Part shown: piece by piece, positions 1-5,014 of the stretch
Position numbering within the stretch: position 1 is the first letter of the stretch
How the letters are laid out: every line of letters starts with the position of its first letter
Notes under the pieces: generated by a model
The model's input: the letters and a program-made list of their open reading frames with translations, nothing else
Told to the model about the DNA's origin: nothing
Databases searched by the model: none
Assembly: GCA_021792615.1 (NCBI GenBank)
Contig: JAJYUJ010000069.1
Coordinates: forward strand, 1-5,014
Origin: a bacterium
GTDB lineage: Bacteria > JAMCPX01
DNA: 5,014 nucleotides
Direction of reading: 5' to 3'
Translations under genes and position numbers: made by a program

Positions 1-8
1 TCCCCTAA

Positions 9-29
9 CCCCTCTTATCTTAAGAGGGG
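9..29. repeat. strong 9-bp hairpin, terminator-like or dispersed palindrome
   Basis: Bases 9-17 (CCCCTCTTA) pair perfectly with 21-29 (TAAGAGGGG) around a three-base loop. No T-run follows on the plus strand (AAACATTT comes next) and none follows on the minus strand, so it is not a textbook intrinsic terminator. It could end transcription from a gene left of the window, or be a copy of a small dispersed palindrome. The pairing is certain; the role is not. Confidence 0.5.
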
Positions 30-320
30 AAACATTTCAATCATCCCTTCACTGTTGATTCAGTCAGTAGATACCGTTAGAAATTACCTTGTTCATTGGT
101 AATCTTTTATAAAGGCCAAGAGCGGCAATCGGGGTAAAAGTCGCTGGTAACTATTAACGTTGAGAAAAGGGGAAACAACAAGGCGTAGTGCGGTGTTACA
201 CTCCTTTTTTACAGGTAACATATTGACAAATCAACCCGTTTAATTTTGCTTTTAAAAAGTGGGAAACTCAGGAAGATAAATTGCGAATGCAGCTTGCAGC
301 AATGTTACATTCATAACCCC

Positions 321-351
321 GAAAAATGCGTTTGAAAAATAAGGAAGTTTA
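321..351 (+). repeat. left arm of imperfect inverted repeat
   Basis: Bases 338-351 (AATAAGGAAGTTTA) recur exactly, in inverted orientation, at 534-547. The match extends outwards: GAAAAATGC at 321-329 also occurs on the minus strand directly before the right-arm copy. In this left arm an extra 8 bases separate the two blocks. The arms enclose 182 bases (352-533). This could be the remnant of a small inverted-repeat element, or a long-range RNA stem. Confidence 0.45.
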
Positions 352-482
352 TGCAATGAGCGATGGGGTACCCACCCGATAGGGAAGGGTCGCGCGTCAG
401 ACAAAGGTATGCTTCGAAAATCCGATAAGAAAACCATACCGGGTAATAGCATATAAACATACAGAGGACTAAAAGCTCGTTC

Positions 483-500
483 CTATAAGGAAACTTATAG
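483..500. repeat. 7-bp hairpin with GAAA tetraloop
   Basis: CTATAAG at 483-489 pairs fully with CTTATAG at 494-500. On the plus strand the loop is GAAA, a stable GNRA-type tetraloop. The stem is AT-rich, so its stability is modest. Read on the minus strand the loop becomes TTTC, and a TTTT run lies about 10 bases downstream, too far for a good terminator. It sits between the two arms of the 321-556 inverted repeat. Confidence 0.35.
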
Positions 501-533
501 ATATCAGGTGGATCGCGGGATTGAGCGAATAAG

Positions 534-556
534 TAAACTTCCTTATTGCATTTTTC
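534..556 (-). repeat. right arm of imperfect inverted repeat
   Basis: Read on the minus strand, this arm is GAAAAATGC followed directly by AATAAGGAAGTTTA. That is the same two blocks as the left arm at 321-351, but without its 8-base insertion. Fourteen of the bases (534-547) form an uninterrupted exact match to the left arm in inverted orientation. Confidence 0.45.
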
Positions 557-566
557 AGGTAACTTG

Positions 567-579
567 TCCGGGCACCGGA
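567..579. repeat. small GC hairpin downstream of meaB
   Basis: TCCGG (567-571) and CCGGA (575-579) pair around a GCA loop. It lies about 40 bases past the meaB stop in the operon's direction. No T-run follows on the minus strand, so I do not call it a terminator for the operon. On the plus strand it is followed by GTTTTC. Confidence 0.25.
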
Positions 580-589
580 GTTTTCGCGG

Positions 590-617
590 GTAACGGGGTT
601 TTTCTGGTGTAACGGGG
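590..617. repeat. 9-bp direct repeat GTAACGGGG next to the meaB stop
   Basis: GTAACGGGG occurs at 590-598 and again at 609-617, a period of 19 bases, ending one base before the last base of the meaB stop codon. The copies are exact, and the intervening bases are T/G rich. Function unknown; it may be chance or replication slippage. Confidence 0.4.
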
Positions 618-618
618 C

Positions 619-1590
619 TTACTTCAGAATTTGAGCGGTAAAATCCCTATCATGCATGATGCGGTTGAATATGCTGTAAAGGCTTATGGATGGGTCTGAC
701 AATTCCTTTTTATAATGTTCCGGTACTTCCGCATTGACTGCACTGTTTATTCTGACGCTGAGCTGTTCGACGATAAGCTGCTTTAATCCATGGAGCCTTT
801 TACGCAAAAACAAAGCGGTTTCTTTATGGCTCTCCATAAATTCGATATGCTTTTGTATTGTTTGGAACAGTTCCGATGTGCCGCTACCATCGAGTCCGTT
901 GGTCAGCATGATCGGTATCTCCCATGCATCATGTCCCGGCTGGGACGTTTCCGCAAGAAGTTTGAGCGCATTTACCAATTGTTTGGAGCCTTCCCTGTCC
1001 GATTTATTGACCACAAATATGTCCGCAATTTCCATAAGTCCGGCCTTCATCGCCTGAATGAAATCTCCGGACTCCGGGACAAGCACCACAAGCACGGTGT
1101 CGGCTATGTTCATTATATCCAGTTCCGTCTGTCCGACTCCAACGGTTTCCAGGATGATGAACCTGTAGCCGGCTGCCTGCATGAGGTGAGCGGCATCCCT
1201 GGTAATCCTCGATATGCCTCCCTGTGCGCCGCGTGAGCCGAGGCTGCGTATAAACACCTTATCATCGAGGAAATGGTGCTGCATTCTGATCCTGTCCCCG
1301 AGTATAGCGCCGCCGGTAAAAGGGCTCGATGGGTCCGTGGCAAGCACACCGGCCATCTCTCCGCTGTTCCGTATATGCTTGATGAGCCAGTCTATCAGGG
1401 AACTCTTGCCTGCCCCGGGCGGGCCTGTAACTCCTATACGTACGGCTTTGCCCGTCGCACCGATATACTGATCAACGGAGGGTATATCCAGTTCCCCTTC
1501 CTCGAGCAGGGTTATTGCCCGTGCAAGCGCGGGTGCGTTTCCCTGTTTCAATTTGTCGATTAAAGCTTTTCTATCAGTCATTACTTCCAT
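619..1590 (-). CDS. meaB: methylmalonyl-CoA mutase-associated GTPase MeaB (ArgK/LAO family)
   Basis: A cytoplasmic G3E-type P-loop GTPase. In this family it binds the adenosylcobalamin-dependent methylmalonyl-CoA mutase (or a relative), gates cofactor loading and protects the enzyme from inactivation. Motifs seen in the 323-residue frame: Walker A GPPGAGKS at 56-63; DPSSPFTGGAILGDRIRM at 86-103, the family's Mg/switch region; ETVGVGQTE at 148-156 (Walker B area); VPESGDFIQAMKAG at 171-184; and the base-specificity motif NKSD at 195-198. The length is normal for the family and no key residue is missing. It is the last gene of the operon and overlaps the upstream gene. The start is uncertain: ATG at 1590 overlaps the previous gene by 10 bases, while ATG at 1581 (320 residues) forms a TAATG stop-start overlap. 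Both have weak ribosome sites. No mutase subunit lies in the window. Confidence 0.93.
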   Translation of the reverse strand: MEVMTDRKALIDKLKQGNAPALARAITLLEEGELDIPSVDQYIGATGKAVRIGVTGPPGAGKSSLIDWLIKHIRNSGEMAGVLATDPSSPFTGGAILGDRIRMQHHFLDDKVFIRSLGSRGAQGGISRITRDAAHLMQAAGYRFIILETVGVGQTELDIMNIADTVLVVLVPESGDFIQAMKAGLMEIADIFVVNKSDREGSKQLVNALKLLAETSQPGHDAWEIPIMLTNGLDGSGTSELFQTIQKHIEFMESHKETALFLRKRLHGLKQLIVEQLSVRINSAVNAEVPEHYKKELSDPSISLYSIFNRIMHDRDFTAQILK

Positions 1591-2351
1591 AAAACATTTA
1601 CTTTCTCACCCCGGTTTACGCCGAGTTTTTCATGAGCACTGCCGGAATTTACCGCAATTTCGAGCAGGCCAGAGCTGTTGATGATCGCGCACGGCACACC
1701 GTTCCCGCACCGCTCATAGGTTTCTTGTATACCGTTTATTTTAACCCCTTTTATGAATATAGCCAATGATTTGTTCACGGTGTGTATCTTGAGCTTGTCC
1801 GACGGTATGTTCGTTATAAGATTACCGAAATGGTCGATATGGATCACTTCGCCCGTTATGCCCCTGCTGCTGATAATAGGTTTGGGAATATCGAGTATGA
1901 CAGGTCTTCTGATGACGTTTCCCACGATGGATCGATCCCATTTTATAGACAAGCGTGCCGCTGCAGGGGCGAATATGTCCCTGCCATGAAACGTCGTGGA
2001 GACAGTATGCCTTGACTTTAACTCATAGCAGACCGACGGCTGGCTGATAAGGATGTAGCTGAATACCCCGTTGTCGGGTCCTATAAAGAGGTAGTCCCCG
2101 GTCCTTAAAACCATATCGTATCTCCGACCTCCGACACCGGGATCTACAACCACGACATGCACACTGTTTTTCGGAAAATATGTATAATACCCGTTCAGTA
2201 CAAATGCCGCAGCGGCAATATCGTGCGCGGGAATATTGTGGGTCACATCGATGATGGTTGCCTTGGGGTTTATGCCCAGTATTACCCCTTTCATACTTGC
2301 GGCGTAGCTATCATAAGAACCGAAATCCGTGCAGAGTGTTATGACAGACAT
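1581..2351 (-). CDS. SAM hydroxide adenosyltransferase (SAM hydrolase, DUF62 family)
   Basis: A cytoplasmic enzyme of the chlorinase/fluorinase superfamily. Members without halogenase features activate water and convert S-adenosylmethionine to adenosine and methionine. The 256-residue protein has the N-terminal TDFGSYDSYAASMKG (8-22), VDPGVGGRR (69-77), GPDNGVF (91-97), FHGRDIFAPAA (121-131) and the C-domain IDHFGNLITNI (172-182), then SGLLEIA (227-233) and the closing LGVNRGEKVNV. The Asp-Arg-His set known for the hydrolases is present as D70, R77 and H122, with the same D-to-R spacing of seven. This argues for hydrolase rather than halogenase. It starts at an ATG 12 bases after the dedA stop, with GGGGA five bases upstream of the start. 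Its end overlaps meaB. Physiological role: probably control of SAM or supply of adenosine, unproven in this family. Confidence 0.92.
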   Translation of the reverse strand: MSVITLCTDFGSYDSYAASMKGVILGINPKATIIDVTHNIPAHDIAAAAFVLNGYYTYFPKNSVHVVVVDPGVGGRRYDMVLRTGDYLFIGPDNGVFSYILISQPSVCYELKSRHTVSTTFHGRDIFAPAAARLSIKWDRSIVGNVIRRPVILDIPKPIISSRGITGEVIHIDHFGNLITNIPSDKLKIHTVNKSLAIFIKGVKINGIQETYERCGNGVPCAIINSSGLLEIAVNSGSAHEKLGVNRGEKVNVLWK

Positions 2352-2363
2352 GCCATTCCCCGG

Positions 2364-2987
2364 CTAACGTTCATCGGCTATGTGCTTGAGGTGTCTTCTG
2401 AGGTAAATGATAAACAACAGTATTCCCGTTAACAGTATCACATAATCGAACCTGTGAAAGTACGGGCCGAGGGTGTCCCATTGCTGTCCAAGTTTGAAGC
2501 CGATCCATGTGATGAAAAGGCTCCAGATGAACGAACCTATAAACGTATAGAATATAAATTTAATAAAATTCATGCGCGCAATACCCGCGGGAAGCGATAT
2601 AAACGTCCTTATGACCGGCAGGAGCCTCCCCGTGAATACGATTATATTGCCGTACCTGGCGAACCACCGGTCTGCCATGTCAAGGTCGTGTCTGCTTATC
2701 AGAATGTATTTGCCGTATTTTTCGATCAAAGGCCTTCCGCCATATGCACCCACCGCATAGGCGATTATGGAGCCGATGACGCATCCTATTGCCCCTGCTA
2801 TAGCAACGTAGATCAACTGGAATTTTTGCATAAAAACAAGATATCCTGCAAACGGCAGTATGATCTCGGACGGCAGGGGAATGCAGGCACTCTCGATGGC
2901 CATGAGAAAGGCAACCCCGCTATAACCGAAGATTTTTATGGTGGATATTATGAATCCGGCAACAATCCCGAAAAGGTGTGATACCAT
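2364..2987 (-). CDS. DedA/VTT-family inner-membrane protein
   Basis: A 207-residue integral membrane protein of the DedA (SNARE-associated/VTT) family. Some members recycle undecaprenyl phosphate across the inner membrane, and others affect membrane potential and drug tolerance. Family marks seen: the acidic re-entrant motif ESACIPLPSE at 32-41, the GRLLPVIRTFISLPAG block at 120-135 with the two conserved arginines R121 and R127, and hydrophobic segments around 8-30, 42-52, 57-80, 141-165 and 182-196. The C-terminus is basic (LRRHLKHIADER), as expected for a cytoplasmic tail. Length is typical. The start ATG is preceded by AAGGAG at 2996-2991, only three bases away, which is tight. The gene begins 11 bases after the lipoprotein gene's stop. 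Which lipid it moves cannot be told from sequence. Confidence 0.92.
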   Translation of the reverse strand: MVSHLFGIVAGFIISTIKIFGYSGVAFLMAIESACIPLPSEIILPFAGYLVFMQKFQLIYVAIAGAIGCVIGSIIAYAVGAYGGRPLIEKYGKYILISRHDLDMADRWFARYGNIIVFTGRLLPVIRTFISLPAGIARMNFIKFIFYTFIGSFIWSLFITWIGFKLGQQWDTLGPYFHRFDYVILLTGILLFIIYLRRHLKHIADER

Positions 2988-2998
2988 TTACTCCTTCT

Positions 2999-4384
2999 CT
3001 ATTTTGAGCATTTTCCTGCCTGTTGACCGGCAGGGAACGCCATTTTCCCGATTATGGGGGAGAGCTCGAATATTCCCACGGACTGTGCCGGGTTCACGGC
3101 ATTGATGAATTCCGTGTTGTTGATAAGCATGGCGAATTTTGCCTGTCCTATGCCGAGGCCTGCGGCAGCGTTGTTGTTACGGTCTATTTGTCGCTTTATG
3201 ATGCGCACGTTTATCGTACCCGCATGACGAGACTTGTCAAAATTATTGAGCGAGGTGGCAGTGGACAGTTTCGATAGAAACGGGAGCATGTCTTTCAGTG
3301 GTTTCTTGTTTTCCTGCTCAACAATATATGCGGCCTTCAGTGCAGCATTACCGGTATAATTCCCGATGACACTGACCCTGGGCTTGAAATTGTCCTTTTT
3401 ATAGTCAAGCAGCAGCCGGACAATGGATACGCATGCATTGACTGAATCCTTATTAGTGATATCCGTGAAAATGATCATCGTATTGTTCCGGGAAGGTCTG
3501 TCGAGCAGATGCCGGTATCCCATATCATTCATATAATCGACATAACTCCCGTTTACATGCTTTAATCGTTGCTGGATTGCACCGAAACTCGTTGTCTTCG
3601 TTATATTGTCGCTGAAGATCATTGCCGGAGCTTCTGTTACCGTGAATTTTTCAGCGAGTGCCTTGCCCTGGGGAGTGCCTGCATCCGTCAGATCGACCGT
3701 TGATTTATAAAAAAAGTTGTCAAGACTTTGCTTGATGAGGTTCGGGTGGTATATGACTGTCCACCCGCCGGTGAGCAGGGTGACGTGCACATCAACAGGG
3801 GGCGGCAATGTTTTGCAGTACGAAAGCTGAGGGGCATGGGAACATGCTGCCCTGATGATATGCCCGGGCTGGATTGCACCTTCGTAACGCTGGGAGTTTA
3901 TGAAGAGGGTAGGGCTAGAGTTAATACCCAATTTCTCCGTTTTGAGGAAATCGTTGTTCAGTATCTTTTCGGATTGGCCTGATTGGACGAATGCGTCGAT
4001 TGCCTTTTTATCTATACCCGCTTCATTCAGGCACCTGTCCCTGTTCATACTGGTGTTGTAACAAGAAAGATAGCTATAGAATTTGTTGTCAAAGAGTTTC
4101 TGAATGGCTATTTGATGGAGGTCCTCATCAAGCTCTGTGGGACCATGCAGACTCACATAATTATTCCCTTGCTTGCTTACAATGTAACGGACATTGAGTT
4201 TTATATCGTTATGGAAATTATCGATGAAACCAAGTATGATGTCCTCTGCCCTTATGCCAAAGGGACAATGGCTCATAACATACAAATTCAGGACAGGCCC
4301 CTGTGCCTTTTGCTTTGTGCATGAGAGCGCGGTTACGCTCAATGCCAAACAGACAACAAATATTTTCTTCAGCGTTTTATGCAT
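2999..4384 (-). CDS. exported thioredoxin-fold protein (DsbA/GILT-like, CPFG site), probable lipoprotein
   Basis: 461 residues, numbered from ATG 4384. Residues 1-22 form a signal peptide: basic start MHKTLKK, hydrophobic core, then TALSC. C22 fits a relaxed lipobox (Ala, not Leu, at -3), so lipidation is likely but not certain. Residues 29-190 look like a DsbA/GILT-type thioredoxin domain: LNLYVMSHCPFG (32-43), a cysteine pair C108/C118, the cis-proline loop NSSPTLFIN (155-163), then C181 and C190. The active site is CPFG, so the second cysteine of the usual CxxC is glycine. Residues 196-290 resemble a second thioredoxin-like fold with no cysteine, ending in a cis-proline-like EAPAMIF (251-257). 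Residues 300-440 may be a third (NTMIIFTDIT, later AKFAMLINN). The last two assignments are inference. ATG 4384 is chosen over in-frame TTG 4390 because GGAG at 4396-4393 lies eight bases upstream. Substrate unknown; probably a periplasmic thiol protein or scaffold. Confidence 0.8.
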   Translation of the reverse strand: MHKTLKKIFVVCLALSVTALSCTKQKAQGPVLNLYVMSHCPFGIRAEDIILGFIDNFHNDIKLNVRYIVSKQGNNYVSLHGPTELDEDLHQIAIQKLFDNKFYSYLSCYNTSMNRDRCLNEAGIDKKAIDAFVQSGQSEKILNNDFLKTEKLGINSSPTLFINSQRYEGAIQPGHIIRAACSHAPQLSYCKTLPPPVDVHVTLLTGGWTVIYHPNLIKQSLDNFFYKSTVDLTDAGTPQGKALAEKFTVTEAPAMIFSDNITKTTSFGAIQQRLKHVNGSYVDYMNDMGYRHLLDRPSRNNTMIIFTDITNKDSVNACVSIVRLLLDYKKDNFKPRVSVIGNYTGNAALKAAYIVEQENKKPLKDMLPFLSKLSTATSLNNFDKSRHAGTINVRIIKRQIDRNNNAAAGLGIGQAKFAMLINNTEFINAVNPAQSVGIFELSPIIGKMAFPAGQQAGKCSK

Positions 4385-4386
4385 GT

Positions 4387-4644
4387 TCAATTCTCCATCA
4401 CATCAATTTTCTTTTCTCTTTTATAGATAGCAACTTCATAGTTTTGTACGTCGACCACATAATAGTAGTCATCGATATAAATCTCGTACATTTCCGGATC
4501 ATCTGCCAGACTGTCCCTCGACTTGTCAAAGGCTTGCTCTTCGATAAGATAATCCAGCAGTTTCCTTATTTCAACAAAGCTGATGTCTTCATCCGTTATA
4601 ATGTTGAATATTAAATTTTTATATACGAGCGGGTATACGTCCAT
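4387..4644 (-). CDS. small acidic tyrosine-rich protein of unknown function
   Basis: I do not recognise this 85-residue protein. It has no signal peptide or membrane segment and no cysteine, so it is probably cytoplasmic. It is rich in Asp/Glu and has ten tyrosines, including a YYY run at 60-62 inside EIYIDDYYYVVDV. The pattern suggests an N-terminal helix-rich part (ISFVEIRKLLDYLIEEQAF, 21-39) followed by beta-strands. A reading frame continues upstream to 4713, but ATG 4644 is preferred because AAGGAA lies six bases before it and the promoter sits inside the longer version. The stop (TGA, 4389-4387) is two bases before the next gene's ATG, so translation is probably coupled. It is the first gene of the operon. 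A real gene is likely from spacing, promoter and ribosome site; the function is open. Confidence 0.7.
   Translation of the reverse strand: MDVYPLVYKNLIFNIITDEDISFVEIRKLLDYLIEEQAFDKSRDSLADDPEMYEIYIDDYYYVVDVQNYEVAIYKREKKIDVMEN
4393..4396 (-). promoter_or_regulatory. ribosome binding site GGAG deciding the lipoprotein start
   Basis: GGAG lies inside the last codons of the upstream small gene, eight bases before ATG 4384. It is only two bases from the in-frame TTG at 4390, which is too close, so it supports ATG 4384 as the start. Confidence 0.6.
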
Positions 4645-4650
4645 AATAAA

Positions 4651-4656
4651 TTCCTT
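4651..4656 (-). promoter_or_regulatory. ribosome binding site AAGGAA deciding the start at 4644
   Basis: AAGGAA lies six bases before ATG 4644 on the minus strand. No comparable site precedes the alternative ATG at 4713. Two of its bases belong to the likely -10 box, so a transcript from that promoter would not include it intact. Confidence 0.5.
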
Positions 4657-4683
4657 TGTAGAAGAGCATTGAGACCGTGTCAA
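4655..4683 (-). promoter_or_regulatory. sigma70-like promoter of the five-gene operon
   Basis: On the minus strand, a perfect -35 box TTGACA (4683-4678) is followed by a 17-base spacer and TACAAA (4660-4655) as -10. The start codon of the first gene is at 4644, only 10 bases beyond the -10. The predicted start of transcription would leave a leader of a few bases. The -10 shares bases with the AAGGAA ribosome site. The -35 and spacing are convincing; the -10 is weaker. Confidence 0.6.
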
Positions 4684-4811
4684 GATAAAAACTCCGCTTA
4701 CCGCAAAATACATTTACAAAACGGGGGAGTATGCGAAGGCTTTGCTATTGAACGAGAAAAGAATCGTTCGCCTCAGTGGTATTGCATTTTGGGGCGGAAT
4801 GCCGGTTATGC

Positions 4812-4838
4812 TTGCAAATTGGATTTTTATAGGATAAT
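4812..4838 (+). promoter_or_regulatory. possible promoter for tRNA-Glu
   Basis: TTGCAA (4812-4817) and GATAAT (4833-4838) resemble -35 and -10 boxes, but the spacer is only 15 bases. The -10 matches five of six consensus bases. It lies about 70 bases before the mature tRNA 5' end, a reasonable leader length. Weak support. Confidence 0.25.
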
Positions 4839-4909
4839 GATGTCTCGTAGTCATTTCTGTTCGAATAAAGAATCGAGAGACAGACATTTTGCATACGGAG
4901 TATCTTTCT

Positions 4910-4982
4910 GGTCCTATCGTCTAGAGGCCTAGGACGTTGCCCTCTCAAGGCAAAAACGAGAGTTCAAATCTCTCTAGGACCA
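4910..4982 (+). tRNA. tRNA-Glu (anticodon CTC)
   Basis: A complete 73-base cloverleaf. The acceptor stem GGTCCTA (4910-4916) pairs with TAGGACC (4975-4981), with discriminator A at 4982. The D arm contains the GTCTAGAGGCCTAGGAC pattern typical of tRNA-Glu. The anticodon stem TTGCC (4937-4941) pairs with GGCAA (4949-4953) around the loop CTCTCAA, giving anticodon CTC at 4944-4946, which reads GAG. The T stem GAGAG (4958-4962) pairs with CTCTC (4970-4974) around TTCAAAT. All these stems are perfect. The 3' CCA is not encoded (TTTTATCC follows), so the CCA-adding enzyme must complete it. It is transcribed divergently from the operon. Confidence 0.95.
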
Positions 4983-5014
4983 TTTTATCCCGTTAGAAAA
5001 TCTGGCGACTTTAT

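Larger units (their letters stand above)
1..618. other. gene-free stretch downstream of meaB
   Basis: I see no convincing gene here on either strand. The longest open frame is 66 codons on the minus strand at 252-452. It has no recognisable family motif, lacks a good ribosome site, and runs across one arm of an inverted repeat, so I treat it as chance. What the stretch does hold is short repeats and hairpins, listed separately: 9-29, 321-351 with 534-556, 483-500, 567-579 and 590-617. It could be a 3' untranslated region plus decayed mobile or coding DNA, but nothing seen proves that. Confidence 0.6.

Noticed and set aside
187-210. Possible plus-strand terminator: AGTG...CACT hairpin before six T
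   Set aside because: The stem is only three to four pairs, too weak, and no plus-strand gene precedes it.
366-373. GGGTACCC palindrome
   Set aside because: An 8-base palindrome is expected by chance and has no partner copies nearby.
252-452. 66-codon open frame on the minus strand
   Set aside because: No family motif or clear ribosome site, overlaps an inverted-repeat arm, and lies in otherwise gene-free DNA; likely chance.
4385-4390. TTG at 4390 as start of the thioredoxin-fold lipoprotein
   Set aside because: GGAG would be only two bases away; ATG 4384 has it at eight bases and gives a better signal peptide start.
4645-4713. Upstream extension of the small protein to an ATG at 4713
   Set aside because: No ribosome site before 4713, and the extension would cover the TTGACA promoter; ATG 4644 has AAGGAA at good spacing.
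4745-4948. 67-codon minus-strand frame overlapping the tRNA
   Set aside because: Runs antisense through the tRNA-Glu gene and its 5' flank and has no recognisable motif.
1-5014. CRISPR array, insertion sequence or defence/novel multi-gene system
   Set aside because: No regularly spaced repeats, transposase, integrase, nuclease or toxin-like proteins were seen; four of the five operon genes belong to known families or folds.

Overview
The window carries one compact operon on the minus strand, one tRNA gene on the plus strand, and about 0.6 kb of gene-free DNA at the left end. The organism looks like a Gram-negative bacterium of moderate base composition: there is a lipoprotein-type signal peptide, a DedA membrane protein, Shine-Dalgarno sites, and a sigma70-like promoter. 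The sequence alone does not fix the phylum. The gene set would suit Nitrospirota or Desulfobacterota-type anaerobes, but that is a guess.

Layout, right to left along the minus strand: (1) a promoter at about 4655-4683; (2) a small acidic, tyrosine-rich protein of unknown function, 4387-4644; (3) a 461-residue exported protein, probably a lipoprotein, with a DsbA-like thioredoxin fold whose active site is CPFG, followed by what look like two further degenerate thioredoxin-like folds, 2999-4384; (4) a DedA-family membrane protein, 2364-2987; (5) a SAM hydroxide adenosyltransferase (old DUF62), 1581-2351; (6) the methylmalonyl-CoA mutase-associated GTPase MeaB, 619-1590. The gaps are 2, 11 and 12 bases and then an overlap, so the five genes are almost certainly co-transcribed. 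A tRNA-Glu with anticodon CTC lies divergently at 4910-4982.

How the genes work together is not obvious. The first three concern the envelope or are unknown. The last two deal with adenosyl chemistry: SAM hydrolysis to adenosine and methionine, and GTP-dependent protection or loading of the adenosylcobalamin enzyme methylmalonyl-CoA mutase. No mutase subunit is present here, so MeaB is separated from its usual partner within this window.

The left 618 bases hold no convincing gene. They contain several short structured repeats: a strong hairpin at 9-29, an imperfect inverted repeat pair at 321-351 and 534-556, a small hairpin with a GAAA loop between those arms, and a 9-base direct repeat right after meaB. 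I found no CRISPR array, recognisable insertion sequence or defence system. This is mostly an ordinary housekeeping region with a few oddities.
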